From Schistocerca nitens (Eukaryota > Arthropoda > Insecta > Orthoptera > Acrididae), in NCBI RefSeq assembly GCF_023898315.1, contig NC_064617.1, forward strand, positions 711,781,202 through 711,845,201: a stretch of 64,000 nt of DNA, read 5' to 3'. The notes under the pieces are model-generated. The model was not told where the DNA came from, searched no databases, and worked only from the letters and a program-made list of their open reading frames with translations. How positions within the stretch are numbered: position 1 is the stretch's first letter; the number at the start of each line of letters is the position of its first letter. Shown piece by piece: positions 22,391-32,819 of the stretch. The position numbers and the translations under genes are program-made.

Positions 22391-23299
22391 AGGTGGAAGT
22401 ACGTTAAAAACGGGGTGTAAAATAGATTATGGCGGGAATACGAGCCATGCACGGCTCAGTAATAAAACAAAACTTGATGAATTTCAAAATAATGGTCCCT
22501 TTGCTTAATGAATGGTATCCCCGATATAGTAAAACTTCTTACCTTTATCTGCGCAATGATCTCGCTCCTCGCTCCTCGCACTGCTCTCTCTTAGTACTTT
22601 AAACTGTATAGTTCGCATACAGCTATTGTGCAAGGCTGTTGCTTAGCATACATTTTAATTAAATCGAATAAGACTGCGACAATAACTTCTTGAGAAAAAT
22701 AGTTAATCAAAAAAGACTTGGATCTGCGAACTGGTTTTGAGTAGTGGTAAGTAACAATATGGCAGTAACTTTAAAACTTGTATTTTGTCTCTTTGAAAAT
22801 TAATAATGTTCACAATTAACACACAATAAACTGATTATACATTAACAGTTATGTTTACAAAATCATTGGATGTGAGTGCTATACGTTGTCTCAATCAACA
22901 CTAGTAAATATGCGGATCGCATTGGTAACAAAACTACTTTCTTTACTTTCATTATCTCCGTATGGTATTCTAAAAAACAAATTACTGCACGTAGCGAGTA
23001 AGTATATATCTAACTAACATAAGATACAACACGTCTTTACACTCGTGTGTTCTCCATACACCTCTCTATCTTATGTTACACTAACACGTCCTTTTCCTTG
23101 AGAGTCCTCCATACTTCTCTCCATATAACGTTACTCTCTATATTTTACTAACTAAAGTTACTCTAATACATTACCCGTAACACCTACAACCAGCAATCGC
23201 TGTTAAGCAGCGACGCTTCTACACAATCGATACTACATTTGATCATATCTGGTTGAATATAAAATTTTCTTATAGAATTTTAACTGTATATACACCTTT
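22391..23299. other. No gene recognised
   Basis: AT-rich. Bases 23010-23165 hold loosely repeated TCTCCATAC and TTACACTAA motifs. No coding signature. Confidence 0.45.
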
Positions 23300-23414
23300 G
23301 AGTAGCGTCGATGGGTGTCGTTTCTGGACACGTGTTCCTATCTTCGATTTGTTCCTCAAGACACCCTCTACAGCTCCTAGAGGTTGTCGCAACACTTTTG
23401 GGACACCCTGTATA
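23300..23414 (-). mobile_element. Transposon terminal fragment (ACAGGGTGTCCC end)
   Basis: On the minus strand it starts ACAGGGTGTCCCAAAAGTG at about 23413 and matches the fragment at 19912-20072 in inverted orientation. No transposase frame follows. Confidence 0.6.
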
Positions 23415-23614
23415 CGAATGGAGAAAATAAAGAGAGAGAAAAAAAGCTTTCACTTTCCTGTTTCTGGTTTTAATTTATTCGCCAAACTACGTAAACGTAA
23501 ATAATACGAAATTAAATACGCTATCTCATCACTGTAACACAGATTAAATATAGCTCGTTTGAGTCATGTAGGAGTGTCATAAAGACGCTAAATTGTTCAA
23601 AATATGAGTACAAA

Positions 23615-23815
23615 TTCAAAAGGTTCAAATGGCTCGAAGCACTATGTTACTTAACATCTGAGGTCATCAGTCTCCTAGACTTAGAACTACTTAAACGTAA
23701 CTAACCTAAAGACATCACACATAGCCGTGTTCGAGGCAGGATTGGAACCTGTGACCGTAGCAGCAGCGCAATTCCGGACTGAAGCGTCTAGAACCGCACT
23801 GCAACAGCGGCCGGC
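23615..23815 (-). mobile_element. tRNA-derived SINE, type B, full-length
   Basis: On the minus strand the head is AGCCGGCCGCTGTTGCAG, with a B box GGTTCCAATCC near 23745. The body ends in GAGCCATTTGAACC. A 10-bp duplication TGAGTACAAA flanks it (23605-23614 and 23816-23825). Other copies lie at 42718-42914 and 47537-47726, with head-only fragments at 25211-25292 and 27512-27598. Confidence 0.9.
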
Positions 23816-23825
23816 TGAGTACAAA

Positions 23826-24870
23826 CGTATAAGTTTTTCACCAACAGAGAAGACGATTGTTGTGTGGTCAACCGCAGGTTATATCTTACAATACTTTTTT
23901 TCTCTACTCTGCTTCTTTCATTAATTCCACCTGAGAGAGTTTTCTTGCAGAACTGACAACTGTGTCGTTTAATTACTGTTAGGTAGACTGAAGCATATGC
24001 AATATAACTTTCTCTCTATGTGAAAACTTAGTACTAAGACGTAACTTTTACTTTCACTATTATAATGTCAATACGACTTTTACTTACACTATTATAATGT
24101 CAATACGACGTATACCTTTGAATTACGCTATTATAATGTCTATACTCATTTACACTCTAGTTGAAGCTTTTTGTAACAAAAAACACGCCACAATTTCGTG
24201 TCCGATACAACACTCCAGAAATATAAGCGACGAAAATGCGAACTGTGGAGAAAATGTAAAAGAGATCGACGAATGATGTATACCCTTATGACATAGTCTT
24301 TCATAAATTTAGTAACATATCATACATACAACTGTTTAGCGCGAAGAACGTTCGAATACAAAGTTAGAATAATTGTTATACAAACATTTAGAAAGGTAGA
24401 ATATTTCCAATTGGTAATATAACGATTTTGGAAGAACATGCTGTTAAATTAAAGATATGGTTAGAGCAGGCCTAAATCAAAACGTTTGTCTAACTTTTAG
24501 TAAAACATTTATCACATGCGAAGCAAAGACTGTTCATCTCTGTAAGGGCACAGTTGTCATGGGGACAACCCCAAAAATGTGGCACTGAATCATATCTTCT
24601 CGAAAAGGTTTCATCGATAGAACAATATTGTTTCCTCTTCGTCACTGGATGTTCTTGGAGAAAAAACTTGCCCTTTCGTAAACCAGATTTCATGGTCACT
24701 TGTTGTTTTCCTGTAAAGCCCTAAGTCTGTCACTTAACACTGTTAAGCGTCTTGTCCCTCTATAGTTCACATTGCAGTGGTGCTTTAGTTGCTCCCACTA
24801 TCGCTAGGGAGTGGATAAAGATCGTGTCAGGCACAATCGGCTTTCGGATACTACCCGGCCTTCCCCTGAG
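23826..24870. other. No gene recognised
   Basis: AT-rich DNA with a short tandem array listed separately. Nothing else supported. Confidence 0.45.
24042..24147 (+). repeat. Short tandem repeat, ~3 units of ~33-38 bp
   Basis: CTATTATAATGTC(A/T)ATAC recurs three times with an intervening ACTTTTACTT-like segment. Confidence 0.8.
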
Positions 24871-25210
24871 TACGTTATAAATTGGCCCGCCCAGTTGGCC
24901 ATGCGGTCTAACGCACGGCTTTCCGGGTGGGAAGGAGGCCTGGTCCCCGGCACGCATCCGCCCGGCGGATTTGTGTTGGATGGTTTTTAGGCGGTTTTCC
25001 ATCTTCCTCGGCGAATGCGGGCTGGTTCCCCTTATTCCACCTCAGTTAACTATGTCGGCGATTGCTGCGCAAACAAGTTCTTCACGTATGCGTACACCAC
25101 CATTACTCTACCACGCAAACATAGAGGTTACACTCGTCTGGTGTGAGACGTTCCCTGGGGGGGTCCACCGGGGGCCGAACCGCACAATAACCCTGGGTTC
25201 GGTGTGGGGG

Positions 25211-25292
25211 GCCGGCCGTGGTGGCCGAGCGTTTCTAGGCGCTTCATCTGGAACCGCGCGACCGCTACGGTCGCAGGTTCGAATCCTGCCTA
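25211..25292 (+). mobile_element. Type B SINE head, 3'-truncated and nested
   Basis: Starts GCCGGCCGTGGTGGCCGAG with an A-box-like TGGCCGAGCG and a B box GGTTCGAATCC at 25277-25287, then stops soon after the tRNA-like part. It lies inside the type C SINE. Confidence 0.8.
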
Positions 25293-25308
25293 GGGGCTAC
25301 ACTCGTCT

Positions 25309-25329
25309 GGGGGGGGGGGGGGGGGGGGG
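25309..25329 (+). repeat. Homopolymer G tract (21 bases)
   Basis: Uninterrupted G run at the second copy of the duplicated SINE segment. It replaces the mixed TGTGAGACG-GGGGGG sequence of the first copy. Confidence 0.85.
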
Positions 25330-25483
25330 TGTTCACCGGGGGCCGAACCGCACAATAACCCTGGACTGCGGTAGTCGTCGTGGGGTTGTGGACCACTGCG
25401 GCTGCGGCGGGGACGGAGCCTCTCCGTCGTTTCTAGGTCCCCGGTTAACATACAATACATACAATGCAATACGTTATAAATTG

Positions 25484-26008
25484 ACTATAACGTAGAATCC
25501 GTCATATAGATGTTACTAAGCCATACATAGAGCAAAAATACACAGTTGTCCATGATAAGAACAACAGTGTAGACAAATTACAGACATGTAGATTAAACTG
25601 TGAGAGAAGATGTGAAAGAAGGAGAGACAATGAACATGAAAAAACAGAAGTAATGAAGATGGTTCAAAAGAAAGTGGGCCTCGATTAATTGATAAATAAA
25701 AAAGAAAGAAGGATATATGGGAGAATATGCGAGCATTTGCTTTACTTTTTGATGGAAGTAAGTACTTCAGCTTGGTATTAAATGCAACACGGTAATGAAT
25801 AGTTCGGAGAGTGCAGAGTAGCTTGTTCCAAAGGCAGATAGTAGGCCAGAGGAGTGGTTGGAGAAAGTAATACGTCGAGAAGTCTGGAAGCAATCTTTAC
25901 CCAGCAGTAGATGTCAGATGGTTGATGATGATGATGATGATGATGATGATAACGTCCTACAGCAATACTTATAAAGATTGCAGCCTTTTCTGGCGGATGT
26001 TTTGCGCG
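25484..26008. other. No gene recognised; contains a TGA microsatellite
   Basis: AT-rich, with (TGA)n at about 25923-25951. The short methionine-rich frame there is a product of the microsatellite. Confidence 0.5.
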
Positions 26009-26185
26009 GAAATTTCTCAGATATCACGCAGGATGTGTATCAAGTGGCATCACGTTTCACTATACATCGCTACAGCATCTCAGAACGTCAGATCACCTGA
26101 TAGTTGCGTCTCGGCTTGACGTCGAAATATCGCGCCACTTTGACACATCCGGCGTGATACCCGGAGAATTTTTTCCTTCATTATC
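26009..26185 (+). repeat. Decayed Penelope-like terminal fragment with a hammerhead-like core
   Basis: Bases 26093-26140 read CACCTGATAG...GTCGAAATATCGCGCCAC. This parallels the minus-strand block at 47225-47262 (CACCTGATGATGG...GCCGAAATATCGTGG). An inverted, diverged copy of the TATCACGCNGGATGTG segment lies at 26020-26045 versus 26140-26165. The core differs from consensus CTGANGA, so it looks inactive. I infer an old pLTR fragment, from similarity by eye only. Confidence 0.5.
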
Positions 26186-26329
26186 AGTCATATCAAGCCA
26201 CATTATTGAAATTGCGTCTGTCTAGTTTTCCACGTGAGGTCTCGAACTATAGAACATAGAGAAACAAGTGACTTTTGCTTTCCATGTGGAGTAGCGTTCT
26301 AAAAGAGAAAAAAAATAAATGCAGTGAGT

Positions 26330-26628
26330 GCGGCCCCAGTGACAGCGCAGTGAAAGCACAGCTCGAAAGTGGCCGGCACTAGTAGTTCGCCGGTCGTCCG
26401 CCCGCAGCAGCACCGTCAACGGCAGTCTCCACGTGTCGCGGGCCAGTGCGCAGACGCACGCCGGCGCAGCGGATGTTGTGGTTCCATTTGTTTACGTTAG
26501 TGTGGTGTCGTGATACACTGTGCAATGTTTGCGGTGTAGTGACTTGCGTGCCAGAATCTAGTGTAGCGGCAGTTTACGTGGGTGTGGCGCCTCGCGAGGT
26601 ACCGGAGTTGAAGGGGCCCCGCCTCAAG
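26330..26628 (+). promoter_or_regulatory. CpG-rich candidate promoter / first exon of a host gene
   Basis: This stretch is visibly richer in CpG than most of the window (26385-26470 and 26560-26660) and I recognise no repeat in it. A textbook splice donor, AAG|GTGAGC, falls at 26628/26629 at the end of a plus-strand frame open from 26446 (ending REVPELKGPRLK). No TATA box or protein family is evident. It could equally be the GC-rich leader of an unknown repeat. Confidence 0.35.
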
Positions 26629-26629
26629 G

Positions 26630-27511
26630 TGAGCCAGCGCAGCGTCAGCTGACCGCCGCGCCAGCAGTTTCGCTCGAGTTACGTGCAAGTCGTTCTCAGC
26701 TGTGTTCTGTCTGGTTCCGGCGCGGGAGCAGACTGCGTCTTACGTCACTGTGCGCGCTGGCTGATGACAATGTGGCTAACAGCCCGCTGTTTTCGTTTTG
26801 TTGTCTGACTGCTCTGCGTCTGGAATAACACTTTCGTTTTCGCTTAGTACGTGTTTCATTTCTCTGATGTTTGAAAATGGCCGTAACGTGCCACACAGAA
26901 CTGTTAGTGTCCCTGCAGTAGAGGAAAGTAGCTTAGTCACTTGAAGATGTCCGGTGACGACGATACCGATTAAGTACACCTTGTCACCTAGCAGCGCAAG
27001 AGTGAACGGGGAAAGTGATTGCTAAAAATATTTTCGTAGATAAGTGAGACAACTTGCTATTAACAGGAGTGACTTTTCCAACAGAGAACGCGGCACAGTT
27101 AAACAACTCATTGCGGTTGGACACAGTACCAAGAGGAGTGGGAATATCTGCGCCAAATAAAACGTCAGGTCTAGTCACAGTGCGAGCGGTCGGTATACAT
27201 TTTGTAGTGTGACATGTGTAATGTAGATGGCACCTGGATGTCTATGTTGTATTTTTTTTTTAATGTTACATGTCGTTCGTATATTCTGTTTAGTAGCCAT
27301 TTAGTTCTTGGAGATGTGAACTTAGTCTTGTTTACTAGATCTACATATTTATAGTGGAATGACGATCCAGTGATGGAGGAAACAATGGTTTGTATCATGT
27401 AGCATACTAAATCTATATATGTTTAACTGAGGTAGCGAAAGTCTTAAATATTTCGATGCTGCAGATCTGTTACGTTTACTGACGTATTGTTGGTACTCAC
27501 TTTATTTTAAT
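26630..27511. other. No gene recognised; possible first-intron sequence
   Basis: If the donor at 26629 is real, this would be intron. CpG-rich to about 26770, then AT-rich. Nothing else supported. Confidence 0.3.
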
Positions 27512-27598
27512 GAAGGCTGCAGGATTCGAACCTGCGACCGTAGCAGCCGCGTGGTTCCGGACTGAAGCGCCTAGAACCGCTTGACCACAGCGGCCGGC
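27512..27598 (-). mobile_element. Type B SINE head only
   Basis: The minus strand carries GGCCGGCCGCTGTGGTC as head and a B box GGTTCGAATCC at about 27526-27536, then leaves SINE sequence. The body and GAGCCATTTGAACC tail are missing. Confidence 0.8.
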
Positions 27599-29867
27599 CG
27601 TTCTGTTAGTCTAGGTTAGGTGGGTTGTGAGTAATCGTAGTCAATGAATGAGTCATGACAATTTTTTTTTACACAACTGCGCATTTCATAGTTACATATG
27701 CATCCTTAATGAAGGTGTCTATTTTCCCACCGTTTTAAATCTGTTTGACACCGTCTATATTATTCCCGTCGAGGTCCCATTACTCTGTCGGTTTTTGCTT
27801 TAGTAATGTTTTCGTGATGTTAATGAGATTGTCCATTGGTTGTTTCTTGAGGCTCTTTCGTATCCCGTCTTTGTTAATGTTGCCATCGGACCGTTGGTGC
27901 ATTGTTGCGTTATTTACTAATGCTCACAACCTATGTACATTTAGCAGGCGCTTACATGCCAGTTATCGATTATTGGCTTTGAAAGGAACATTCAGACTGG
28001 TCTGTTTGTTCCCTGTGTTGTCTGTTATTCTGTGTAGCTGTATTTTTACTTCGATTTAAAAACATGCGTTCAGCACACGTCAATCAATGTCACTTCGTTG
28101 GGAGTTGATGTCGCTTTGTTTGACGTTCTCCATTCTCTTACGACAAGCTTCCTGTCGCTCTATAAACGACATTACAGTCTTCTTTGCTGTAATTTTACGT
28201 AGTTTTGGGGCTAAACCGTAGTTACAATGTACCCGGCTCTTCCTTTGCGGGCTGCGTGCAGTTGGTAACTGCGTGGTAAGTGATGGAAAGTGATTGATTG
28301 CGTTTGTTTTGTATATAGAGAGAGGGAAGATAACTAGATATGTTGACAGACTGACCTATAGCGAAGCCAGAGGCCGAGGCTCGGTTGGAATGCGACAATT
28401 TAAGTGTAATAGGTAGCTTTATCATTACATTTCATGTTATAACACCTATGATTTTTAAGATGAAAAGTGTGACGGAAATGGTGCAGGAAATGTGCTTATA
28501 AGGTGCCAGTTCCAAATGCGAAAATATTATGCGGAGTGCCTATAAGTCAAAAAGCGCAGACATAGCAAACGAAATCACCCAAGCGTTGTAAAATGTAGTG
28601 ACACACACCATTAAACACACTGATCTACTTCAGTCATTCATAAGACTGTTGATAGAAATAATATCCAACTTTTTTGTTAGTGAGACTGCATTTTCAATCA
28701 TTCAGAAAGCATTTGAAGAGAGGAAATTGAAAATGTTCGAAGTGCCAAATCTTATATTTGTCAGGAGAAACAAAACACAATGTATGTCTTTGTACAGTAT
28801 TTATTTGTACCGAAATAACTGAGAACCTATTTCGATACCACAGAATTATGCAGCTCAAGTCACTGCAAAAAATGAGACATATTGGAAAGGAAATGCTTTG
28901 TTAAGAAAAATCTCTGAATACGGACCTTTGTTTCATACCCGATGGTCAGATGTTGCAAAACTTACTGTAAAGCTGCTGTGCTGTTGAAGAAGAAACGGCA
29001 TCAACATGCCTGAGGAAGAAATGCAACATTGTCAACAGATCTTTCAGTTTTGCAACTGATAAATCTGGCTCGTCTTTCAAATGAAGTACGGCATGGTACA
29101 CATCAGACATGGTCTTTCCTCTTTTGATATGTTTCCATCACTCTATTTCAGAGTAAGAATTTTCAGAATCTATTTGAGATGGATGAATATGAGACACTTT
29201 GATCATACTGCCTTTGGGGGTTTTACACTCTTGCAGTGGCCACATTGTTGACGCAGCTCTTTAAAAGCAGTCAGTTGTGTCCCTTAAAATGGGAACTTAG
29301 CTTTAGCTGACAAACCGTCTTGTATAAATCTACGGCAACAATGGCCTTCGTTAACTTTCTTCGTTTCTTTGAAGTTGAAAAATCTCTGTCGCAGCTCAGA
29401 AAATTGTGACCACGCGAGAAAACTTGTGTGTTATCTCTTCATACCATCCCAGGCTAATGGAGGACACATTGGTGAATGGTACCTGGAACTCCAGAAGGAA
29501 GGAGACTTGCCAAATAGACAGTACGCTATGCTCTAACACTTGTTTGGAAAACTTTTACCATGATTTGGCATCTGAATGAATTGTAGTGGCATGCTGTAGA
29601 GTACAGAGAATATAGTGGCACTGAAAATGAGTTTTGTGACAAAAGTAGCACTTAGAACGTTTTCAGTTTCCAGTCTTCAATTGTAAATGGAAAAGGAATA
29701 TTTCATACATTTTGCAGCACTTTAACGTGACAGTATCAGGTGGGGATGTTTCCAGCTATCGTTCATATAATGTTGGTAGAGGTCATGATTGAACTACTCC
29801 ATTTACGAGTGCCAAACTCAGCTAGCAATTGCGTGATAGCTGTTACCATATGCTTCGAATACTGTCT
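27599..29867. other. No gene recognised
   Basis: About 2.3 kb with only short frames. Bases 28580-29800 have some runs of protein-like sequence (e.g. plus-strand 28598-28822) without a family signature. A very old element or unannotated exons cannot be excluded by eye. Confidence 0.35.
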
Positions 29868-30715
29868 ACATCTACATCTACATCCATACTCCGCAAGCAC
29901 CTGACGGTGCGTGGCGGAGTGTACCTTGAGTACATCTATCGGTTCGCCCTTCTATTCCAGTCTCGTATTGTTCGAGGAAAAAAAGATTGTCGGTATGCCT
30001 CCGTGTGGGCTCTGATCTCTCTGATTTTATCCTCATGGTCTCTTTGCGAGATATACGTAGGAGGGAGCAATATACTGCTTGACTCCTCGGTGAAGGTATG
30101 TTCTCGAAACTGCAACAAAAGCCTGTACCGAGCTACTGAGCGTCTCTCTTGCAGTCTTCGACTGTAGTTTATCTATCATCACCGTAACGTTCTCGCGATT
30201 GCTAAATGATCCTGTAACGAAGAGCGCTGCTCTCCGTTGGATCTTCTCTATCTCTTTATCAACCCTATCTGGTACGGATCCCACACTGGTGAGCAGTATT
30301 CAAGCAGTGGGCGAACAGGTGTACTGTAACATACTTCCTTTGTTTTCAGACTGCATTTCCTTAGGGTTCTTCCAATGAATCTCAGTCTGGCATGTGCTTT
30401 ACCGACGATTAATTTTATGTGATCATTCCATTTTAAATCACCCCTAATGCCTACTCCCAGATAATTTATGGAATTAACTGCTTCCAGTTGCTGACCTGCT
30501 ATATTGTAGCTAAATGATAAAGGATCTTTCTTTCTATGTATTCGCAGCACATTACACTTGTCTACATTGAGGTTCAAGTGCTATTCCCTGAACCATGCGT
30601 CAATTTGTTGCAGATTCTCCTGCATTTCAGTACAATTTTTACAACCTCTCGATATACCACAGCATCATCCGCAAAAGGTCTCAGTGGACTGTAACAAGAC
30701 GGTCCAGTCGTATAC
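29868..30715 (-). mobile_element. CR1/Jockey-like LINE, 5'-truncated, with TACATC tail
   Basis: The minus-strand 3' end is a short (CTACAT)n repeat (29868-29890). The remaining ORF is the RT C-terminus, broken across frames. A FADDAVVY active-site block at about 30650-30680 is followed by NVDKCNVLRIHRKKDP, YLGVGIRGDLKWNDHI and PLLEYCSPVWDPY (30577-30248), then EKIQRRAALFVTGSF (30284 on) and REIRAHTEAYRQSFFPRTIRDWN (30118-29936). These are typical LINE RT thumb and connection sequences. Frameshifts make it non-functional. It interrupts, or abuts, the Tc1-like remnant that continues from 30716. Confidence 0.85.
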
Positions 30716-31123
30716 ATGTAACCACCAGTCAACAGCCTGAATAACCATCTTTTGCAGCACGGACCGCAGTGAGACGTGCGGGAAGAGACTGAGACTAAGA
30801 CAGACTGAGTGACGTGTTGTATTCTCCTGCTGGTAGGTGTCACCATGCGAGGAAAAACAATATGTACGTAGGGGTGGCTGTGGTCTCCAAGGGCAGATGC
30901 ATATTTGTGCTGATTCATTGTGGCTTCCATAATGAGATCACGCAGGGAATGCCACGAGAACATTCCCCACAGCATACACCTCCATCCTCTGACCTGCACC
31001 TTTCTGACGATTGTTGCAGGGTGTTTTGCTTTCGGACTTTTCACGCCTTGCACGCTAACGGCCAATTGTCTGATGGAGCATACAACGTTATTTCTCTGTG
31101 GCCACTCAGTGGATGTCCAGTAG

Positions 31124-31158
<35 letters not shown>

Positions 31159-32302
31159 TCATCAGTCTACTGACTGGTTTGATGCGGCCCACCACGAATT
31201 CCTTTCCTGTGCTAACCTCTTCATCTCAGAGTAGCACTTACAACCTACGTCCTCAATTATTTGCTTGACGTATTCCAATCTCTGTCTTCCTCTACAGCTT
31301 TTGCCCTCTACAGCTCCCTCTAGTACCATGGAAGTCATTCCCTCATGTCTAGCAGATGTCCTATCATCCTGTCCCTTCTCCTTATCAGTGTTTTCCACAT
31401 ATTCCTTTCCTCTCCGATTCTGCGTAGAACCTCCTCATTCCTTACCTTATCAGTCCACCTAATTTTCAACATTCGTCTATAGCACCACATCTCAAATGCT
31501 TCGATTCTCTTCTATTCCGGTTTTCCCACAGTCCATGTTTCACTACCATACAATGCTGTACTCCAGACGTAAATCCTCAGAAATTTCTTCCTCAAATTAA
31601 GGCCGGTATTTGATATTAGTAGACTTCTCTTGGCCAGAAATGCCTTTTTTGCCATAGCGAGTCTGCTTTTGATGTCCTCCTTGCTCCGTCCGTCATTGGT
31701 TATTTTACTGCCTAGGTAGCAGAATTCCTTAACTTCATTGACTTCGTGACCATCAATCCTGATGTTAAGTTTCTCGCTGTTCTCATTTCTACTACTTCTC
31801 ATTACCTTCGTCTTTCTCCGATTTACTCTCAAACCATACTGTGTACTCATTAGACTGTTCATTCCGTTCAGCAGATCATTTAATTCTTCTTGACCTTGTA
31901 TTTTAATTTCACTCCTGAACCTTTCTTTTATTTCCAGTAGTGTACGGACATCCAAATTCCATCCTTTATTGCCGACGAACAGCTGTCAGCGTGTGTGCAT
32001 GAACCAGGCGTCTGTTGCAGAGGCCCAGTCGCAGCAACTTTCGCTGAACGGTCGTTGAGGAGACTGTTCATCTGGGCTGTCAGTTGCTCTGTAGTTGTAC
32101 GTCTGCTCGCCTGCACACAGCTCCGCAGCCGTCGTCCACCCTGCAGTCTACGGCCTGTGTTGCACCACAGTTGCCTCGGCGCCAGTTGTCGATGACACCC
32201 TTTTTGCCAAGCACGGTATACTTTAACCACGGCAGAACCCTTGGCCCGAAAGCCAATGATTGTGCCCTTTTGGACGTCAGATAATTCGTTCCGTTTCCGC
32301 AT
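30716..32302 (-). pseudogene. Tc1-like transposase remnant split by an RTE insertion
   Basis: The minus strand starts at 32302 with RKRNELSDVQKGTIIGF (transposase helix-turn-helix) and runs through LTAQMNSLLNDRSAKVAATGP and KDGIWMSVHYW to 31945. It resumes after the RTE copy (31128-31932) with EWPQRNNVV-like sequence and CMLWGMFSWHSLRDLIMEATMNQHKYASALGDHSHPYVHIVFP (about 31000-30870). The order matches a Tc1-type DDE transposase whose WGMFSW block corresponds to the VMVWG motif. Frameshifts and missing stretches abolish function. The 3' end is lost at the CR1-like LINE boundary near 30716. Confidence 0.75.
31128..31932 (-). mobile_element. RTE/BovB-like LINE, family 2, short 3' fragment
   Basis: Begins with a T tract of about 30 bases (31128-31157, poly-A on the sense strand), then the family 2 end CATCAGTCTACTGACTGG. 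It ends inside the post-RT region. A perfect 12-bp duplication TCCAGTAGTGTA at 31116-31127 and 31933-31944 marks the insertion into the Tc1-like remnant. The sequence is very close to 4256-5010. The C-terminal ORF is split at about 31400 and 31512. Confidence 0.93.
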
Positions 32303-32817
32303 TGAGACAGCAGCTACCAGCTGGACAGTGCATGGAATCCCATCATCTCCACGATTTGCTCAAATCGAAGACGACAGAGTGCGTCGACGGCCGTGGCAAA
32401 CAGCAACGCAGGGGGCGACTTGAGTTCCGCTATTCCACCAGCGAGGGTGCTGCCGGTGGGCAGTGTGGTTCAACTATCAAGTTTTCGACGCATGCGCAGA
32501 ATAGTTACAGTACGCTATATATTGCGGAACGGAGGACGTTCTCGCCAGTCTGCGACGGCTCACCTAAAGATGACTGGCAGGTGCCCAGTTGAAATATCGT
32601 GCGAAGTATTGAACGACGACCGGCTGCAAGCCCGAAATTTGTTTGAACAGCGACAAAACTGTTCGTCGCGTCCCTACCCACATCCTCTCACCACACCCTG
32701 CCCGATACGTTTTATATACCCTCCACTGCCACTACTGGCACCTGCATTCTGTGGAAGGTAATTGCACATTGGTGTCGAACACAGGCAGTGGTGACATTTT
32801 TGGTACCGGACCGGATA
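32303..32817. other. No gene recognised; GC-richer segment next to transposons
   Basis: Contains a block around 32530-32640 (GCGGAACGGAGG, CGTGCGAAGTATTGAACG) that may be part of an older element. The short open frames have no recognisable domain. Confidence 0.35.
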
Positions 32818-32819
32818 TA

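Larger units (their letters stand above)
24885..25469 (+). mobile_element. tRNA-derived SINE, type C, with internal duplication
   Basis: The head GCCCAGTTGGCCATGCGG has an A-box-like segment followed by a Leu-type GTCTAACGCACGG stretch. The tail is a degenerate ACAAT repeat (25449-25469). A perfect 14-bp duplication TACGTTATAAATTG flanks it at 24871-24884 and 25470-25483. Inside, a type B SINE head (25211-25292) lies between two copies of the ACACTCGTCTGG...AACCGCACAATAACCCTGG segment (25131-25196 and 25300-25365), so the internal segment has been duplicated around the inserted head. Confidence 0.9.

Noticed and set aside
25922-26119. Frame starting with a run of methionines
   Set aside because: Produced by the TGA/ATG microsatellite, not a protein start.
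28598-29800. Possible hAT-type transposase or host exons
   Set aside because: Some protein-like stretches in short frames, but no motif, termini or target duplication that I could support.
30814-31173. 119-codon plus-strand frame ending in a phenylalanine run
   Set aside because: Antisense of the Tc1-like remnant, running into the poly-T tail of the inserted RTE.
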